Assembly (NCBI GenBank): GCA_902792815.1
Contig: CADBAY010000005.1
Location: 1 to 44,503 of the forward strand
Direction of reading: 5' to 3'
DNA from: an uncultured Bacteroidia bacterium
Lineage (GTDB): Bacteria; Bacteroidota; Bacteroidia; Bacteroidales; UBA932
Length of the DNA: 44,503 bases
Shown: positions 19,366 through 28,198 of the stretch, one piece after another
Layout of the letters: each line of letters begins with the position of its first letter
Numbering within the stretch: the stretch's first letter is position 1
Program-made: the position numbers and the translations under genes
The notes under the pieces: generated by a model
Seen by the model: the letters and a program-made list of their open reading frames with translations, nothing else
The model's database searches: none
Told to the model about the DNA's origin: nothing

Positions 19366-22300
19366 TTAGAAGTTGAGTTCAAGACCGACAAGGTACTGTT
19401 TGGTGGTACCGGGAATACCCATTGTGAGGTTCTCGTCGATTTCAGGGTCAACACCGCCGTAATTGGTGAAGGTGAGGAGGTTGCGGCCGGTGAAGGTGAG
19501 CCGCACGGAGTCGAACAGTTTCTGGGCCTCAAGCCATTTGTTGGGCAGCGACACTCCCACCTGCAGGCTCTTCAGACGCATAAACGATGCATCCTCGATG
19601 AGGTGTGTGTCGAACTGCATCGTGTAGCCTTGGGTCCAGTCGGGATACTTGGCGTTCGGGTTCTGAGGAGTCCAGTAGTCAGCCACGTCGCGGATGTTGT
19701 TCACGCCCTGGGCGACGAACACGTTGGGATTGAGGTAGAAGTATGCGTCGTTGTTGAGCAGTTTCTTGCCCAGCACGTAGGAGAAGTCTGCGCGGAAGGA
19801 GAGAATCTTCCAGCCGCCTTCAAGGCTGAAACCGCCGTTGATGGGGGCCTCGAGCTTGAACCCGGTGTTCTGCATAAGGGCGTCTTCATCATACTTCTTG
19901 GTGACCTTGTCAGGATTCATAGTGGTCACATCGGGATCTTCGCCGGGGAGATACCACATAGGGGCTCCGTCAGCGGGATCGACGCCTGCATAGATGGCAG
20001 AGTAGAAGGAGATGGGCTGGCCTTCGACATAACCTATATTTTCAGAGGTCATAATCCAGCGGTAACGTCCGAGATCTTCGTCCCAGGCGGCGTCGAAGAG
20101 CTTTCCTATGGTCTGCTTGTTGTAGTTGAATACGTTGCTCAGGCGCAGGTAGTAGTCCTTGTTCTTGAGAATGTCGATGCCGAGGGTGATGTCAACACCG
20201 GAGTTGGTGAGGTTTCCTATATTGGAAGTAAGCTCGCTGTATCCGGAGGTGTAGGGGAAGGGTACGCTGTAGAGCATACTCGTCGTGCTCCTGTGATACC
20301 ACTCAAGTTCGAAGTCCAGGAAGTTGAAGATCCTGGTGTTGAATCCAACGGTGAGCAGGGCCTGCTTTTCCCAGGTCAGATCGGGGTTGCTGGGCTGTGC
20401 AAGCACCCAGGCGTTGGCGTCGCCGTTATAAGATTCGGTGGTGCCGATAAGTCCCAGGTGACGGTAGTCGCCGATGGCGGCGTTACCCTGGGTACCGTAG
20501 CTGACCTTTGCGCTCAGGTCGTTCAGCCAAGGGGTATTGCGGACGAATCTCTCGTTGCGGGCGTTCCACTTGAAACCGGCGGACCAGAAGGTGGCGTTGC
20601 GCACGTTGGGACCGAAGCGCGAAGATGCGTCGTTACGTACGGTCAGGTCAAGGTTGTATTTGCCTGCGTAGCTGTAGTCGGCGTGGCCGAAGAATGAGAG
20701 GAACTTGCTCTGCGACATTTCTTCTCCCAAGTCACGGCTGCTGGTGGTACCGTCGTTGAGACGGAGCAGACGGTCTTCTTTCTGGCCCGTAGTCTGTGCG
20801 TAGAAATAGTCATAGTAGTTGCTGATGCCTTCGTGGCCGGCCAGCACGGAAATCGCGTGCTCTTCAGCGATGTTGAAGCTGTATTCGATGGTGTTGGTGA
20901 TGGTGTTGTTCGAAGTCAGCTGTGAACTCTTGAGCTTGGCACCGCTGTTGCTGTTGATGGTGTAGGAAGGATAGTTGATGCTGGTGTTGAGGTAGAAGCG
21001 GGAGTCGGAACCGATCTGTGAACGGATCTTGAGGTTCTTTATGGGCTCGATCTCAATGTATGCGCCTCCGTTCAGGCCGTAGCTGTCCCTCAGACGGGGA
21101 CGGGCCTCCATCAGATGGTAGGGGTTGATGGTATTGTTGGTGAAGCGCGGGACCAAAAGATTGCCGTCCTTATCGTACGGAGTGTACATAGGGTTCAGCA
21201 GGAAGGACAGACCGCCGGAAGTGTAGTTGGCGTTGAAGGTGCTGGAGTCACCCCAGTTGGAGTTCTGCTGCCTCTGGTCGAGCGAGAGGTTGAGGTTGAT
21301 GCCGATCTTGAGCCAATCCTTGGGGTGGGCCTGGACGTTGGAACGCACGGTGTAGCGGTTGTAGAAGTTGCCGATGGTGGTACCGGTCTGATGGAACTGG
21401 GACGCTGAAACCATATACGCAACTTTCTGTCCGCCGCCTTCGATGGTGACATCGTTCTGGTACTGCGGAGTGTCAAGCTGCTGCATAATCTTGTACCACT
21501 TTGTATTGTGTGTGTGCCCGGGCTCTATGTAGTTGGCTCGGATCTGGGCGGGGGTATAGATGCCGGTGCGGAGCATAAAGTCGCGCAGTTCGTCGCCGCT
21601 CATCATAGATTCCCAGAGCCTGGTGTTGGCAAGTGTGGAAATACCGTACTGTGAACGGATGGAGACCCTTGACTCGGTGCTGTAGCTGCCGGACTTGGTG
21701 GTCACGAAGACCACGCCGTTGGCGGCGCGTGAACCGTAGATGGAAGTCGCGGATGCGTCTTTCAAGACGGAAATCGAGAGAATGTCGTTAGGGTTCATAG
21801 CCATAATGGTACGGCTGCTCGAAGGAATACCGTCGATGACGTACAGAGGGGCGGAAGAGGAGCCGAGTGAACCCACGCCGTGGATTTTCATACTCACGGA
21901 GTTGTCGCCGGCCACACCGCCGGTCGTCATTACGCTAAGACCTGCGACCTGTCCCTGGAGGTTGTCGAGGGCGGAAGCCGCGGGGGCGTTCTTGACAATG
22001 TCGGAGCGGACTGTGGAGACGGATCCGACGAGGTTGCCGACCTTCTTTGCGGAACCGTAACCGATCACCACTGCATTCTCAAGCGACTCTGCGTCAGGAC
22101 GCAGGGCGACGTTGATGGTGGTGCGTCCGCCTACTGCTACTTCCTCGGAAAGATATCCGATGGAGGAGAAGATGAGCGTTGCGTTTGACGGGGCGTAAAA
22201 ACTGAATGCTCCGTTCGCATCCGTGGCAGAGCCGGTGCTGGTGCCCTTGACCTGGATGGCCGCGAAAGGTATGCCCTCACCGGTGGATGCATCTTTGACC

Positions 22301-22386
22301 GTACCGGAGATGTTGACGTTCTGAGCGGAGAGCGTCACACCGAGTAACAGGAACAAAGCGCTGAAGAACAGTTTAGCTTTTTTCAT
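19366..22386 (-). CDS. susC: SusC/RagA-family TonB-linked outer-membrane transporter
   Basis: This 1006-residue protein has a signal peptide, an N-terminal carboxypeptidase-D-like domain (about 24-100, VNISGTVKDASTGEGIPFAA), and a plug domain with SVLKDASATSIYGSRAANGV. The rest is a 22-strand barrel ending in LVGLELNF. It imports oligomeric nutrients using TonB-derived energy together with SusD. It heads a - strand block of up to six genes. The 235-bp upstream region holds direct repeats that look like a regulator site. Confidence 0.96.
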   Translation of the reverse strand: MKKAKLFFSALFLLLGVTLSAQNVNISGTVKDASTGEGIPFAAIQVKGTSTGSATDANGAFSFYAPSNATLIFSSIGYLSEEVAVGGRTTINVALRPDAESLENAVVIGYGSAKKVGNLVGSVSTVRSDIVKNAPAASALDNLQGQVAGLSVMTTGGVAGDNSVSMKIHGVGSLGSSSAPLYVIDGIPSSSRTIMAMNPNDILSISVLKDASATSIYGSRAANGVVFVTTKSGSYSTESRVSIRSQYGISTLANTRLWESMMSGDELRDFMLRTGIYTPAQIRANYIEPGHTHNTKWYKIMQQLDTPQYQNDVTIEGGGQKVAYMVSASQFHQTGTTIGNFYNRYTVRSNVQAHPKDWLKIGINLNLSLDQRQQNSNWGDSSTFNANYTSGGLSFLLNPMYTPYDKDGNLLVPRFTNNTINPYHLMEARPRLRDSYGLNGGAYIEIEPIKNLKIRSQIGSDSRFYLNTSINYPSYTINSNSGAKLKSSQLTSNNTITNTIEYSFNIAEEHAISVLAGHEGISNYYDYFYAQTTGQKEDRLLRLNDGTTSSRDLGEEMSQSKFLSFFGHADYSYAGKYNLDLTVRNDASSRFGPNVRNATFWSAGFKWNARNERFVRNTPWLNDLSAKVSYGTQGNAAIGDYRHLGLIGTTESYNGDANAWVLAQPSNPDLTWEKQALLTVGFNTRIFNFLDFELEWYHRSTTSMLYSVPFPYTSGYSELTSNIGNLTNSGVDITLGIDILKNKDYYLRLSNVFNYNKQTIGKLFDAAWDEDLGRYRWIMTSENIGYVEGQPISFYSAIYAGVDPADGAPMWYLPGEDPDVTTMNPDKVTKKYDEDALMQNTGFKLEAPINGGFSLEGGWKILSFRADFSYVLGKKLLNNDAYFYLNPNVFVAQGVNNIRDVADYWTPQNPNAKYPDWTQGYTMQFDTHLIEDASFMRLKSLQVGVSLPNKWLEAQKLFDSVRLTFTGRNLLTFTNYGGVDPEIDENLTMGIPGTTKQYLVGLELNF

Positions 22387-22410
22387 AAGCGTTACTTTAA
22401 ATTAAACAAT

Positions 22411-22481
22411 AAAATATACTAACTAATCTTAGTTTCACTTTTAAGTCTTAGTTACGAAATTAGCTCGCAATATCGCAATAT
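22411..22481 (-). promoter_or_regulatory. susC promoter region with two sets of direct repeats
   Basis: A -7-like TATATTTT occurs at 22418-22411 (- strand). Upstream are two copies of AACTAAGA (22434-22427 and 22453-22446, spaced 19 bp) and tandem ATATTGCG ATATTGCG (22481-22466). Spaced direct repeats upstream of a weak -7 element suggest an activator site, as is common for sus-type loci. No nearby regulator gene is present. Confidence 0.45.
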
Positions 22482-22499
22482 TTTTTTTATTAAACAAAT

Positions 22500-22536
22500 T
22501 TTTTCCGCTCCAAATCGTTGATGTGGAGCGGAAAAA
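22500..22536 (-). terminator. terminator hairpin after the redox operon
   Basis: TTTTTCCGCTCCA (22500-22512) and TGGAGCGGAAAAA (22524-22536) form a 13-bp perfect stem with an 11-base loop. The A/T ends make it usable in both directions. It lies 85 bp beyond the aldo/keto reductase stop on the - strand, ahead of the susC promoter. Confidence 0.65.
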
Positions 22537-22621
22537 TAGCATTTTCAGCATCTGCCCGTATATCAATTAATAATATTTTTTGTAATGATTTAAAGTTTTT
22601 CGGGCGAATTCGATTGATTTT

Positions 22622-23959
22622 TTAAAGCAAATCTTGCTTAATTTTTTCAATATACTCGTCAATTCTTTTTAGCTCGCGCGGAATACGAATATGCTGGGGG
22701 CAAGCTTTCATACATTTTCCGCAAGAAATGCAGTGGTCTGCCTGGCGCACCGACTCTACGGCTTTGTTGTATTCCGCCAGGTAACGGCGGCGCGCTTTAG
22801 CGTATTTTTCTTGCTCGGGGCCCTTGACGTAAGTGCCTTCCACGACGCTGTTGTCGTAGAATCGGAAAACGCCCGGAATGTTGATTCCGTAGGGGCATGG
22901 CATGCAGTACTGGCAGCCCGTGCAGCCCACGAGGGGAAAGTTCGACTGCTCTTCGGCGATTTGCTCGAGGAGCTCGAATTCTTCCTCCACCAGAGGCTTG
23001 AAGTTGCAGAATGTGCGGAGGTTGTCTTCCAGGTGCTCGCGGTAGGTCATTCCGCTGAGCGCGGTGAGCACTTTAGGGAAGCTGCCTACAAAGCGGAACG
23101 CCCAGGACGCGACGCTCCTGTCGGGTTCGCGCTCTTTGAGCAGGGCGGTCTGGCTTTTTGTCAGGCTGGCCAGGCCGCCGCCCCTGAGGGGCTCCATTAT
23201 AACTACCGGAATGTCTCTGGCCGCCAGTTGTTCGTACATATGGTCCGCATTGGTGTTGCGTCCTCCGGCGTGCGTCCAGTCCAGATAGTTCATCTGTATC
23301 TGTACGAAGTCCCAGTGGTATTTCGGGTGCAGCTCCATCATCGAGTCGAAGCCTTCCTTGTGGCTGTGAATTGAGAATCCAAGGTGGCGTATGGTGCCTT
23401 TTTCTCTCTCTTTGAGCAGGAATTGCATGATTCCTGTATCCTCGAAACGCCTTTTGAAGTCTTCGGCGCTGCCTATGGAGTGCAATAGATAGTAGTCGAT
23501 GTGGTCGGTCTTGAAAGTCTCCAGCGAACGGCGGTACATCTTTACCGAGTTCTCGTAACTGGCGTCAGCAAAGTTGGACAGTTTGGTGGCGAGCAGCCAT
23601 TTTTCTCTCGGATACCGGTTCAGCGCCTCTGCTGTGGCCCTTTCCGAGTCGCCGCGCAGATATACAGGCGAAGTGTCAAAATAATTGACTCCGTGCGCCA
23701 GGGCCTCGTCCACCAGGCTGTTGACAGCTTCCTGGTCGATGACTTCATTGCCACGGTCGTCTTTTGTCATGGGCCAGCGCATGCAACCGTAGCCAAGGAC
23801 GCCAATGCCTGGATAATGCTCCAGCATTGGTCCTTCTATCTTTATTTCGCCCGCCGAAGCGGCCGGGGTGTCTTTTTTGGGGGCTCCGCAGGCTGCGAGG
23901 CCGGCAAGTGCAACGGCTGCTCCGCTGCTCTTGAGGAACGATCTTCTGTCCATACTCAT
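22622..23959 (-). CDS. aldo/keto reductase with C-terminal 4Fe-4S motifs, Tat lipoprotein
   Basis: This 445-residue protein begins with the twin-arginine motif DRRSFLK. A hydrophobic stretch and a lipobox LAAC (Cys24) follow, so it should be exported folded and lipid-anchored. Residues about 45-330 are an aldo/keto reductase barrel (YFDTSPVYLRGDSE, with YYLLHSIG later). The C-terminus has CTGCQYCMPCPYGI and CISCGKCMKACP ferredoxin-like motifs. Exported AKRs with such motifs presumably draw electrons from a membrane redox partner instead of NADPH (inference). Its ATG overlaps the stop of the polyferredoxin gene in ATGA (23959-23956). Confidence 0.9.
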   Translation of the reverse strand: MSMDRRSFLKSSGAAVALAGLAACGAPKKDTPAASAGEIKIEGPMLEHYPGIGVLGYGCMRWPMTKDDRGNEVIDQEAVNSLVDEALAHGVNYFDTSPVYLRGDSERATAEALNRYPREKWLLATKLSNFADASYENSVKMYRRSLETFKTDHIDYYLLHSIGSAEDFKRRFEDTGIMQFLLKEREKGTIRHLGFSIHSHKEGFDSMMELHPKYHWDFVQIQMNYLDWTHAGGRNTNADHMYEQLAARDIPVVIMEPLRGGGLASLTKSQTALLKEREPDRSVASWAFRFVGSFPKVLTALSGMTYREHLEDNLRTFCNFKPLVEEEFELLEQIAEEQSNFPLVGCTGCQYCMPCPYGINIPGVFRFYDNSVVEGTYVKGPEQEKYAKARRRYLAEYNKAVESVRQADHCISCGKCMKACPQHIRIPRELKRIDEYIEKIKQDLL

Positions 23960-25368
23960 TTGCTAATATGGGTTTCAAGTCCTTTGACGGTAATTGCACT
24001 TACGGGGCGCGAAGGGCAGAGGAATTCGCATTTGCCGCAGCCAATGCACTGTTCTTCGGCAACCACGGGGCGCCTTACGCCATCGACGTGTACCATAGAT
24101 ATGGCTCCTGTGGGGCAATGGCTCTCGCAGGCACCGCAGGCTTCCTTGCCGGAAGCTGCAAAGCAGAGGTAAGGATTGACGACGGCGGTACCGATGCGTA
24201 TAAGTGTCTTCTGGTCTTTGTCAACGGGACGGATGGCCCCGGCGGGACAGACCTGCGAGCAGGCGGTGCACTCCGGGCGGCAGAAGCCGTTTTCGTACCC
24301 CATCTGCGGCTGCAGCAGATGGTCCGGGTCGGTTGACGGCCTGAGAACGGCGTTGGGGCAGGCGGCGACGCAAAGCTGGCAGGCTGTGCATCTGTCATAG
24401 AACGACTTTACGCTACCTGCTCCCGGCGGCACGAGGCGGGGTTCCCTTTCGAGGGGCTGCTTGGGCTCAACATCGGCAAGGCCGCCGTCCACTTTCATAT
24501 TTTGCGCGCGCGCAATTCCGCTTCCGGCCGCTCCGGCCACAAGCAGCGCCGCGCTGTTGATAAACGCCCTGCGTCCCTTGTCTCCTTGTTCGGCCCGGGG
24601 AGCGGAAACCGCCCTGCCGAAGCTGAGCGCTCCCTTCTTGCACACTTCGATGCAGTCGAAGCAGTCGACGCAGCGGGAACGGTCGATCTTGAGGGTGCCC
24701 TCCTCGATGCAGGAAGCCTTGCACGCGTGCGAACAGGCGCCGCACTTCACGCATTTATCTTCATCGACCCTGATTCCGAGCACGGAAAAACGGCTGATGC
24801 ATCCCAGCAGTGTGCCCACAGGGCATATGGTATTACAATAGGCACGGCCCCACAGTGCGGCGCACACGGTGACGACGAGCAGGGTGGCCAGGGCGGTTAT
24901 GAGCAAGGCGACGGGCACATTCCCGGCAATGCTGCTGACGATGCGTCCGTATGCACTGTAGGGCTCGAGCAGCGCAACCACCAACTGGAGGCCGCCGATG
25001 AGGCAGCCTATAAGCAGGGCTGCGACAGGGTAGCGTACCCAGCGGCGTTCCTTGTTGAATTTGAAGCGCTTGCGCAAAGGCTTGAACCATTTGCCCAGAG
25101 TGCGGCGAATCCATAGCACCAGGTCCTGGAACACTCCGAGGGGGCATATGACTGAGCAGTAAATGCGTCCCAGAAGTAAAGTGACCAGTACAATGCCCAG
25201 CAATACGGCCACATTGCCGAGGGTCGCTCCGGCAATAACCCGGAGAGTCGTGGGCAGGGCCTGCAGTTTGGCGAGAAATCCCCACCAGTCGTGGCCTATA
25301 CCCACGAACAGCAGCGTTATCAGTATGAAGCACAGCGCTGCAAGGACTATTCTTATCTTTCTTAACAT
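23956..25368 (-). CDS. membrane polyferredoxin, NapH/YccM-like N-terminus fused to a NapG-like iron-sulfur domain
   Basis: This 470-residue protein has four or five N-terminal membrane segments with two CxxxCP motifs (Cys71-Pro76 and Cys178-Pro183), as in NapH/NosR-type proteins. Ferredoxin motifs follow: C206/209/212/216 and C233/236/239/243. A hydrophobic segment preceded by GRRAF (Arg266-Arg267) comes next, then further clusters (C327/330/333/337, C367/370/374, a motif at 411-418 and CIGCGKCEFLCP near 441). The second half would then lie across the membrane. It probably passes electrons to the Tat-exported reductase encoded next. It starts 1 bp after the phosphatase stop. Confidence 0.88.
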   Translation of the reverse strand: MLRKIRIVLAALCFILITLLFVGIGHDWWGFLAKLQALPTTLRVIAGATLGNVAVLLGIVLVTLLLGRIYCSVICPLGVFQDLVLWIRRTLGKWFKPLRKRFKFNKERRWVRYPVAALLIGCLIGGLQLVVALLEPYSAYGRIVSSIAGNVPVALLITALATLLVVTVCAALWGRAYCNTICPVGTLLGCISRFSVLGIRVDEDKCVKCGACSHACKASCIEEGTLKIDRSRCVDCFDCIEVCKKGALSFGRAVSAPRAEQGDKGRRAFINSAALLVAGAAGSGIARAQNMKVDGGLADVEPKQPLEREPRLVPPGAGSVKSFYDRCTACQLCVAACPNAVLRPSTDPDHLLQPQMGYENGFCRPECTACSQVCPAGAIRPVDKDQKTLIRIGTAVVNPYLCFAASGKEACGACESHCPTGAISMVHVDGVRRPVVAEEQCIGCGKCEFLCPSRPVSAITVKGLETHISK

Positions 25369-25369
25369 A

Positions 25370-26719
25370 TTAAGTAGTTTCTAGTATCTTGTCCGCCAGA
25401 TCAAGTCTTTTGAGGCAATGAGCCTTGAAGTCCTCCCAGCGGTAGAAATCTTTCCAGGCGCGGCTTCCGCCACGGTCGGTGTAGCAGGGGATGGGGAAGT
25501 GCTGGGGCACTTCGTCCAGGGAGCAACGCACCAGCAATTCGCCCTTTGCGTTGCGGTACAGGGCGAACAGCAGGGTTGATGCCATGGGCATATGTCCGAA
25601 GTCGTAGATACGGGAAACCTTCCCGGGATCGGCCTCGCAATGGTTCCATCCTTCGGCATCAAGAAGCACAAGGATGCCCGAAATCTTGTAGTCGTGCCCG
25701 AAGCGCAGCCGGGCGCCGACTCCGCTCCCTGCTATATCTTCATCCCAATACTTGACGAAGTCTCTGAGCAGGGCCTCTTCCAGAGCCCAGTTGCGTCCGT
25801 GGTACAGGGGAGTGGCTCCGCAGCAGCTGTACATCCTGAAGTTCTCGCATTCCCACATCTTCCAGGCGTCCTCGGCGTCCAGAAGGTACATCAGAGACTT
25901 CTCCGGGCCCAGGGTTTCGGAAAAGCAGAGGTAGAAATAGAACATGCGCGCGGCGTTGACGTAGGTCTTGAAGACCTTGAGCACCACCTGCGGCTCGGTG
26001 AAGTAGCGCCCGAAGAAGCGCTCCGGGTTGAGGTTCTTCTCCCACAGGGCATTGAAAGCGGGGTTCCACCTGGCTGTATCTGCCTCGAAGGCGCGGCTCC
26101 AGTCCCTCTCTTCCGCGCGGGGGTTGTATTTGCTGGTGGGATTCAAAACGCCCATATCGGCAGCGGAAGCATCGAACCGGATGTCAAGGCCCCTTGAGAG
26201 GCGGCGGTATTCGTCGCAGGCTGCTGCCATGGACAGGATGGTGCGGTTGGTCTGGGTGGAGCGGGCTACTATCTTGCCGGAACTGCGGAAGACGGGCCTC
26301 CAGCTCTTGAAGATGCGGCGTGCTACCACCCTGTGCTGCTCCTGCCCATAGGGGGTCAGGTCATACGCGCGCCCGCGAACTATTTCATATACCTCTTCGC
26401 TCTTGCGGAATAATTCTTCTCCCAATGGAGTAAGCTGCCCCTTGAGTGCTGCTTCCGACAGCAGTTCATGCATCTGGTCGTAGAGGCTCTCTTTGCTGTA
26501 GAGCCTGGCTCCATGGCGGGCATAGGTGCTGATATTGAAAGGCTTGAAGCCTGGCGGCGCCTTGGGGACGACGGCCTCCGAGGAATAATCGAATCCACGG
26601 AACCAATTTGCTGCCTGGCGTATGTCGGCTTTTACCTCGTCGGGCCGGAGCCCTTGGGCGAAAAGGGCGGCGCACGTGAGCAGCAGAGCTCCCGCTATGC
26701 TTGCCAGGTATTTCATCAT
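25370..26719 (-). CDS. exported histidine phosphatase, clade 2 (phytase/MINPP-like)
   Basis: This 449-residue protein has a signal peptide (MMKYLASIAGALLLTCAALF). The phosphohistidine motif is YARHGAR (Arg68-His69, Arg72) and the proton donor motif is GHD (His342-Asp343). This matches branch 2 of the histidine phosphatase superfamily: phytases, acid phosphatases and inositol polyphosphate phosphatases. Substrate cannot be fixed from sequence. A paralogue lies at 38674-40230. Its ATG overlaps the stop of the FAD oxidoreductase gene in ATGA (26719-26716). Confidence 0.88.
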   Translation of the reverse strand: MMKYLASIAGALLLTCAALFAQGLRPDEVKADIRQAANWFRGFDYSSEAVVPKAPPGFKPFNISTYARHGARLYSKESLYDQMHELLSEAALKGQLTPLGEELFRKSEEVYEIVRGRAYDLTPYGQEQHRVVARRIFKSWRPVFRSSGKIVARSTQTNRTILSMAAACDEYRRLSRGLDIRFDASAADMGVLNPTSKYNPRAEERDWSRAFEADTARWNPAFNALWEKNLNPERFFGRYFTEPQVVLKVFKTYVNAARMFYFYLCFSETLGPEKSLMYLLDAEDAWKMWECENFRMYSCCGATPLYHGRNWALEEALLRDFVKYWDEDIAGSGVGARLRFGHDYKISGILVLLDAEGWNHCEADPGKVSRIYDFGHMPMASTLLFALYRNAKGELLVRCSLDEVPQHFPIPCYTDRGGSRAWKDFYRWEDFKAHCLKRLDLADKILETT

Positions 26720-28083
26720 CTTAAATAAACTCCTTCGTCGAGCAGCGCTTTACGGAGCTTCCGGACATCGAGTTCCCGGGGCTGCACGCCGTCGCGTGCG
26801 CAGAGCGCCGCAGCTTTGCCGGCGGCCTCGCCCAGGCACATAGCAGGTCCCATTACCCTCACGGATGCAAGGGCCAGGTGGGTGGCCGAAATGTCGCGTC
26901 CGGCGCAGATCAGTCCGTCTACCTTAAGAGGAACCAGGCAGCGGTAGGGGATGTCGTAGCAGTCGGGGCACCACATGAGGGTGCAGTCTCCGCCCACCGG
27001 ATGGTGCAGGTCGACGGGATAAGCTGCCACGCCAATGGCGTCGTCGAAGCGTGCGCAGTCGAAAATATCCTGCTCGGTAAGAATGTATTCGCCTATGATG
27101 CGGCGGGTTTCGCGTATGCCCATGAAAGGGGCCACCCTGTCGACGTATGCATTTTCGAATCCGGGAATGAATGCCTTGAGGTAGCGGACAATCTCGGCGT
27201 TCTGCTTGATGCATTCCTCTTCGCCGTGCGTGTACTGCTCAGGGTCGGTGGCGTCAACTCCGTTTACCCTTGACATGTTCACCCACCACTCGTCGGGGGC
27301 CATGCCGGTCATGAAGATGGTACGCTCCACAGGCAGTTTGTAGCCCTGCTCCCGCGCGGCCTTGATCTGGTTGCGGAAACCGACCATGGTGCAATTGTCG
27401 TCGGCGCGGAAAAACTCGTTGGGTATGAAGTCGATATCGTAAATGTCCGGATGGTCGGCCACGGCGTCCCTGAGCTTGCGGGAGTCAACTCCGCGCATGG
27501 AGAACATAAGGGTCGGCGGCTGTGCAATGCCGTTTTCGTTGCCATAGGCCATGGGTGCTCCGGCCCTGAAAGCCACGTCTCCGTCGCCGGTGCAGTCTAC
27601 CACTGTCTTGGCCAGAATGGCTTCACGCCCTTTCTTGGACTCGATTATCACGCCCTTGACCTGGTCTCCTTCTTTGATGACATCGACGAACATCACGTAC
27701 ATCAGAACCTTGACTCCGCATTCTTCCATAATCTCCCACGCCAGGCGTTTGGTGCCCTCGGGGTCAATCATTGTGAGGCTTACGTGCAGGGGGCAGGCCC
27801 TGTGGTGCGTGGCCTGGCCGCGGCTGCGGAGCGTCTCGACAAAACGCAGGGGAAGACCTTTTATGATTTCGTTACCCTTACGGCCAAGGAATCCCAGAAG
27901 GGGCAGGCCTTGGGTCATATTCCCTCCCAGAGAGCCGCGGTTTTCGATAAGCATTACTTTTGTTCCCTCTACGAGGGCGGCGGCCTGGGCTGCCATCAAA
28001 CCGGCGGGGCCACCTCCCACCACAAGCACATCCACCTCGTCCCGGACGGGGATATGCCTTGACGGTTCAATTATTTCTTTCAT
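26716..28083 (-). CDS. FAD-dependent oxidoreductase (FAD_oxidored family), first copy
   Basis: The start at 28083 (MKEIIEPSRHIPVRDEVDVL) is chosen because the dinucleotide-binding motif VVGGGPAGLMAA (from residue 21) follows at the normal distance and a -7 element lies just upstream. The protein has 455 residues, a second FAD contact VDCTGDGDVAFRAG, and the C-terminal CAGRDISATHLA/GPAMCLGEAAGKAAA segment. The family is poorly characterised and often misnamed after xanthan lyase. It is cytoplasmic (no signal peptide) and heads the four-gene - strand operon. It is clearly paralogous to the product of 31688-33049. Confidence 0.9.
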   Translation of the reverse strand: MKEIIEPSRHIPVRDEVDVLVVGGGPAGLMAAQAAALVEGTKVMLIENRGSLGGNMTQGLPLLGFLGRKGNEIIKGLPLRFVETLRSRGQATHHRACPLHVSLTMIDPEGTKRLAWEIMEECGVKVLMYVMFVDVIKEGDQVKGVIIESKKGREAILAKTVVDCTGDGDVAFRAGAPMAYGNENGIAQPPTLMFSMRGVDSRKLRDAVADHPDIYDIDFIPNEFFRADDNCTMVGFRNQIKAAREQGYKLPVERTIFMTGMAPDEWWVNMSRVNGVDATDPEQYTHGEEECIKQNAEIVRYLKAFIPGFENAYVDRVAPFMGIRETRRIIGEYILTEQDIFDCARFDDAIGVAAYPVDLHHPVGGDCTLMWCPDCYDIPYRCLVPLKVDGLICAGRDISATHLALASVRVMGPAMCLGEAAGKAAALCARDGVQPRELDVRKLRKALLDEGVYLR

Positions 28084-28088
28084 ACATG

Positions 28089-28096
28089 CAAAGATA
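28089..28096 (-). promoter_or_regulatory. -7 promoter element for the FAD oxidoreductase operon
   Basis: The - strand reads TATCTTTG, an exact TAnnTTTG match that ends five bases before the ATG at 28083. This again suggests leaderless initiation. No TTTG -33 element is visible at the usual distance. Confidence 0.45.
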
Positions 28097-28116
28097 ATAA
28101 AATCAAAATTAATTTG

Positions 28117-28124
28117 TATATTTG
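28117..28124 (+). promoter_or_regulatory. -7 promoter element for the greA operon
   Basis: TATATTTG is an exact TAnnTTTG match. The predicted transcript start (about 28130) is next to the ATG of a 21-codon leader frame at 28133 and about 45 nt before greA. The promoter is divergent from that of the FAD oxidoreductase operon. Confidence 0.55.
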
Positions 28125-28132
28125 CGCAGTAT

Positions 28133-28198
28133 ATGAGTTCTGCCGGCAGGCGGGACTCCTTTTTAGTTGACTTATTATGGCAGATGTACACTATTTGA
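28133..28198 (+). CDS. possible 21-codon upstream reading frame overlapping greA
   Basis: ATG at 28133 opens a 21-residue frame (MSSAGRRDSFLVDLLWQMYT plus Ile) that ends at TGA 28196-28198, 22 nt inside greA in another frame. It begins just after the predicted transcription start. It may be a leader peptide that affects greA translation, or chance. Confidence 0.25.
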   Translation: MSSAGRRDSFLVDLLWQMYTI

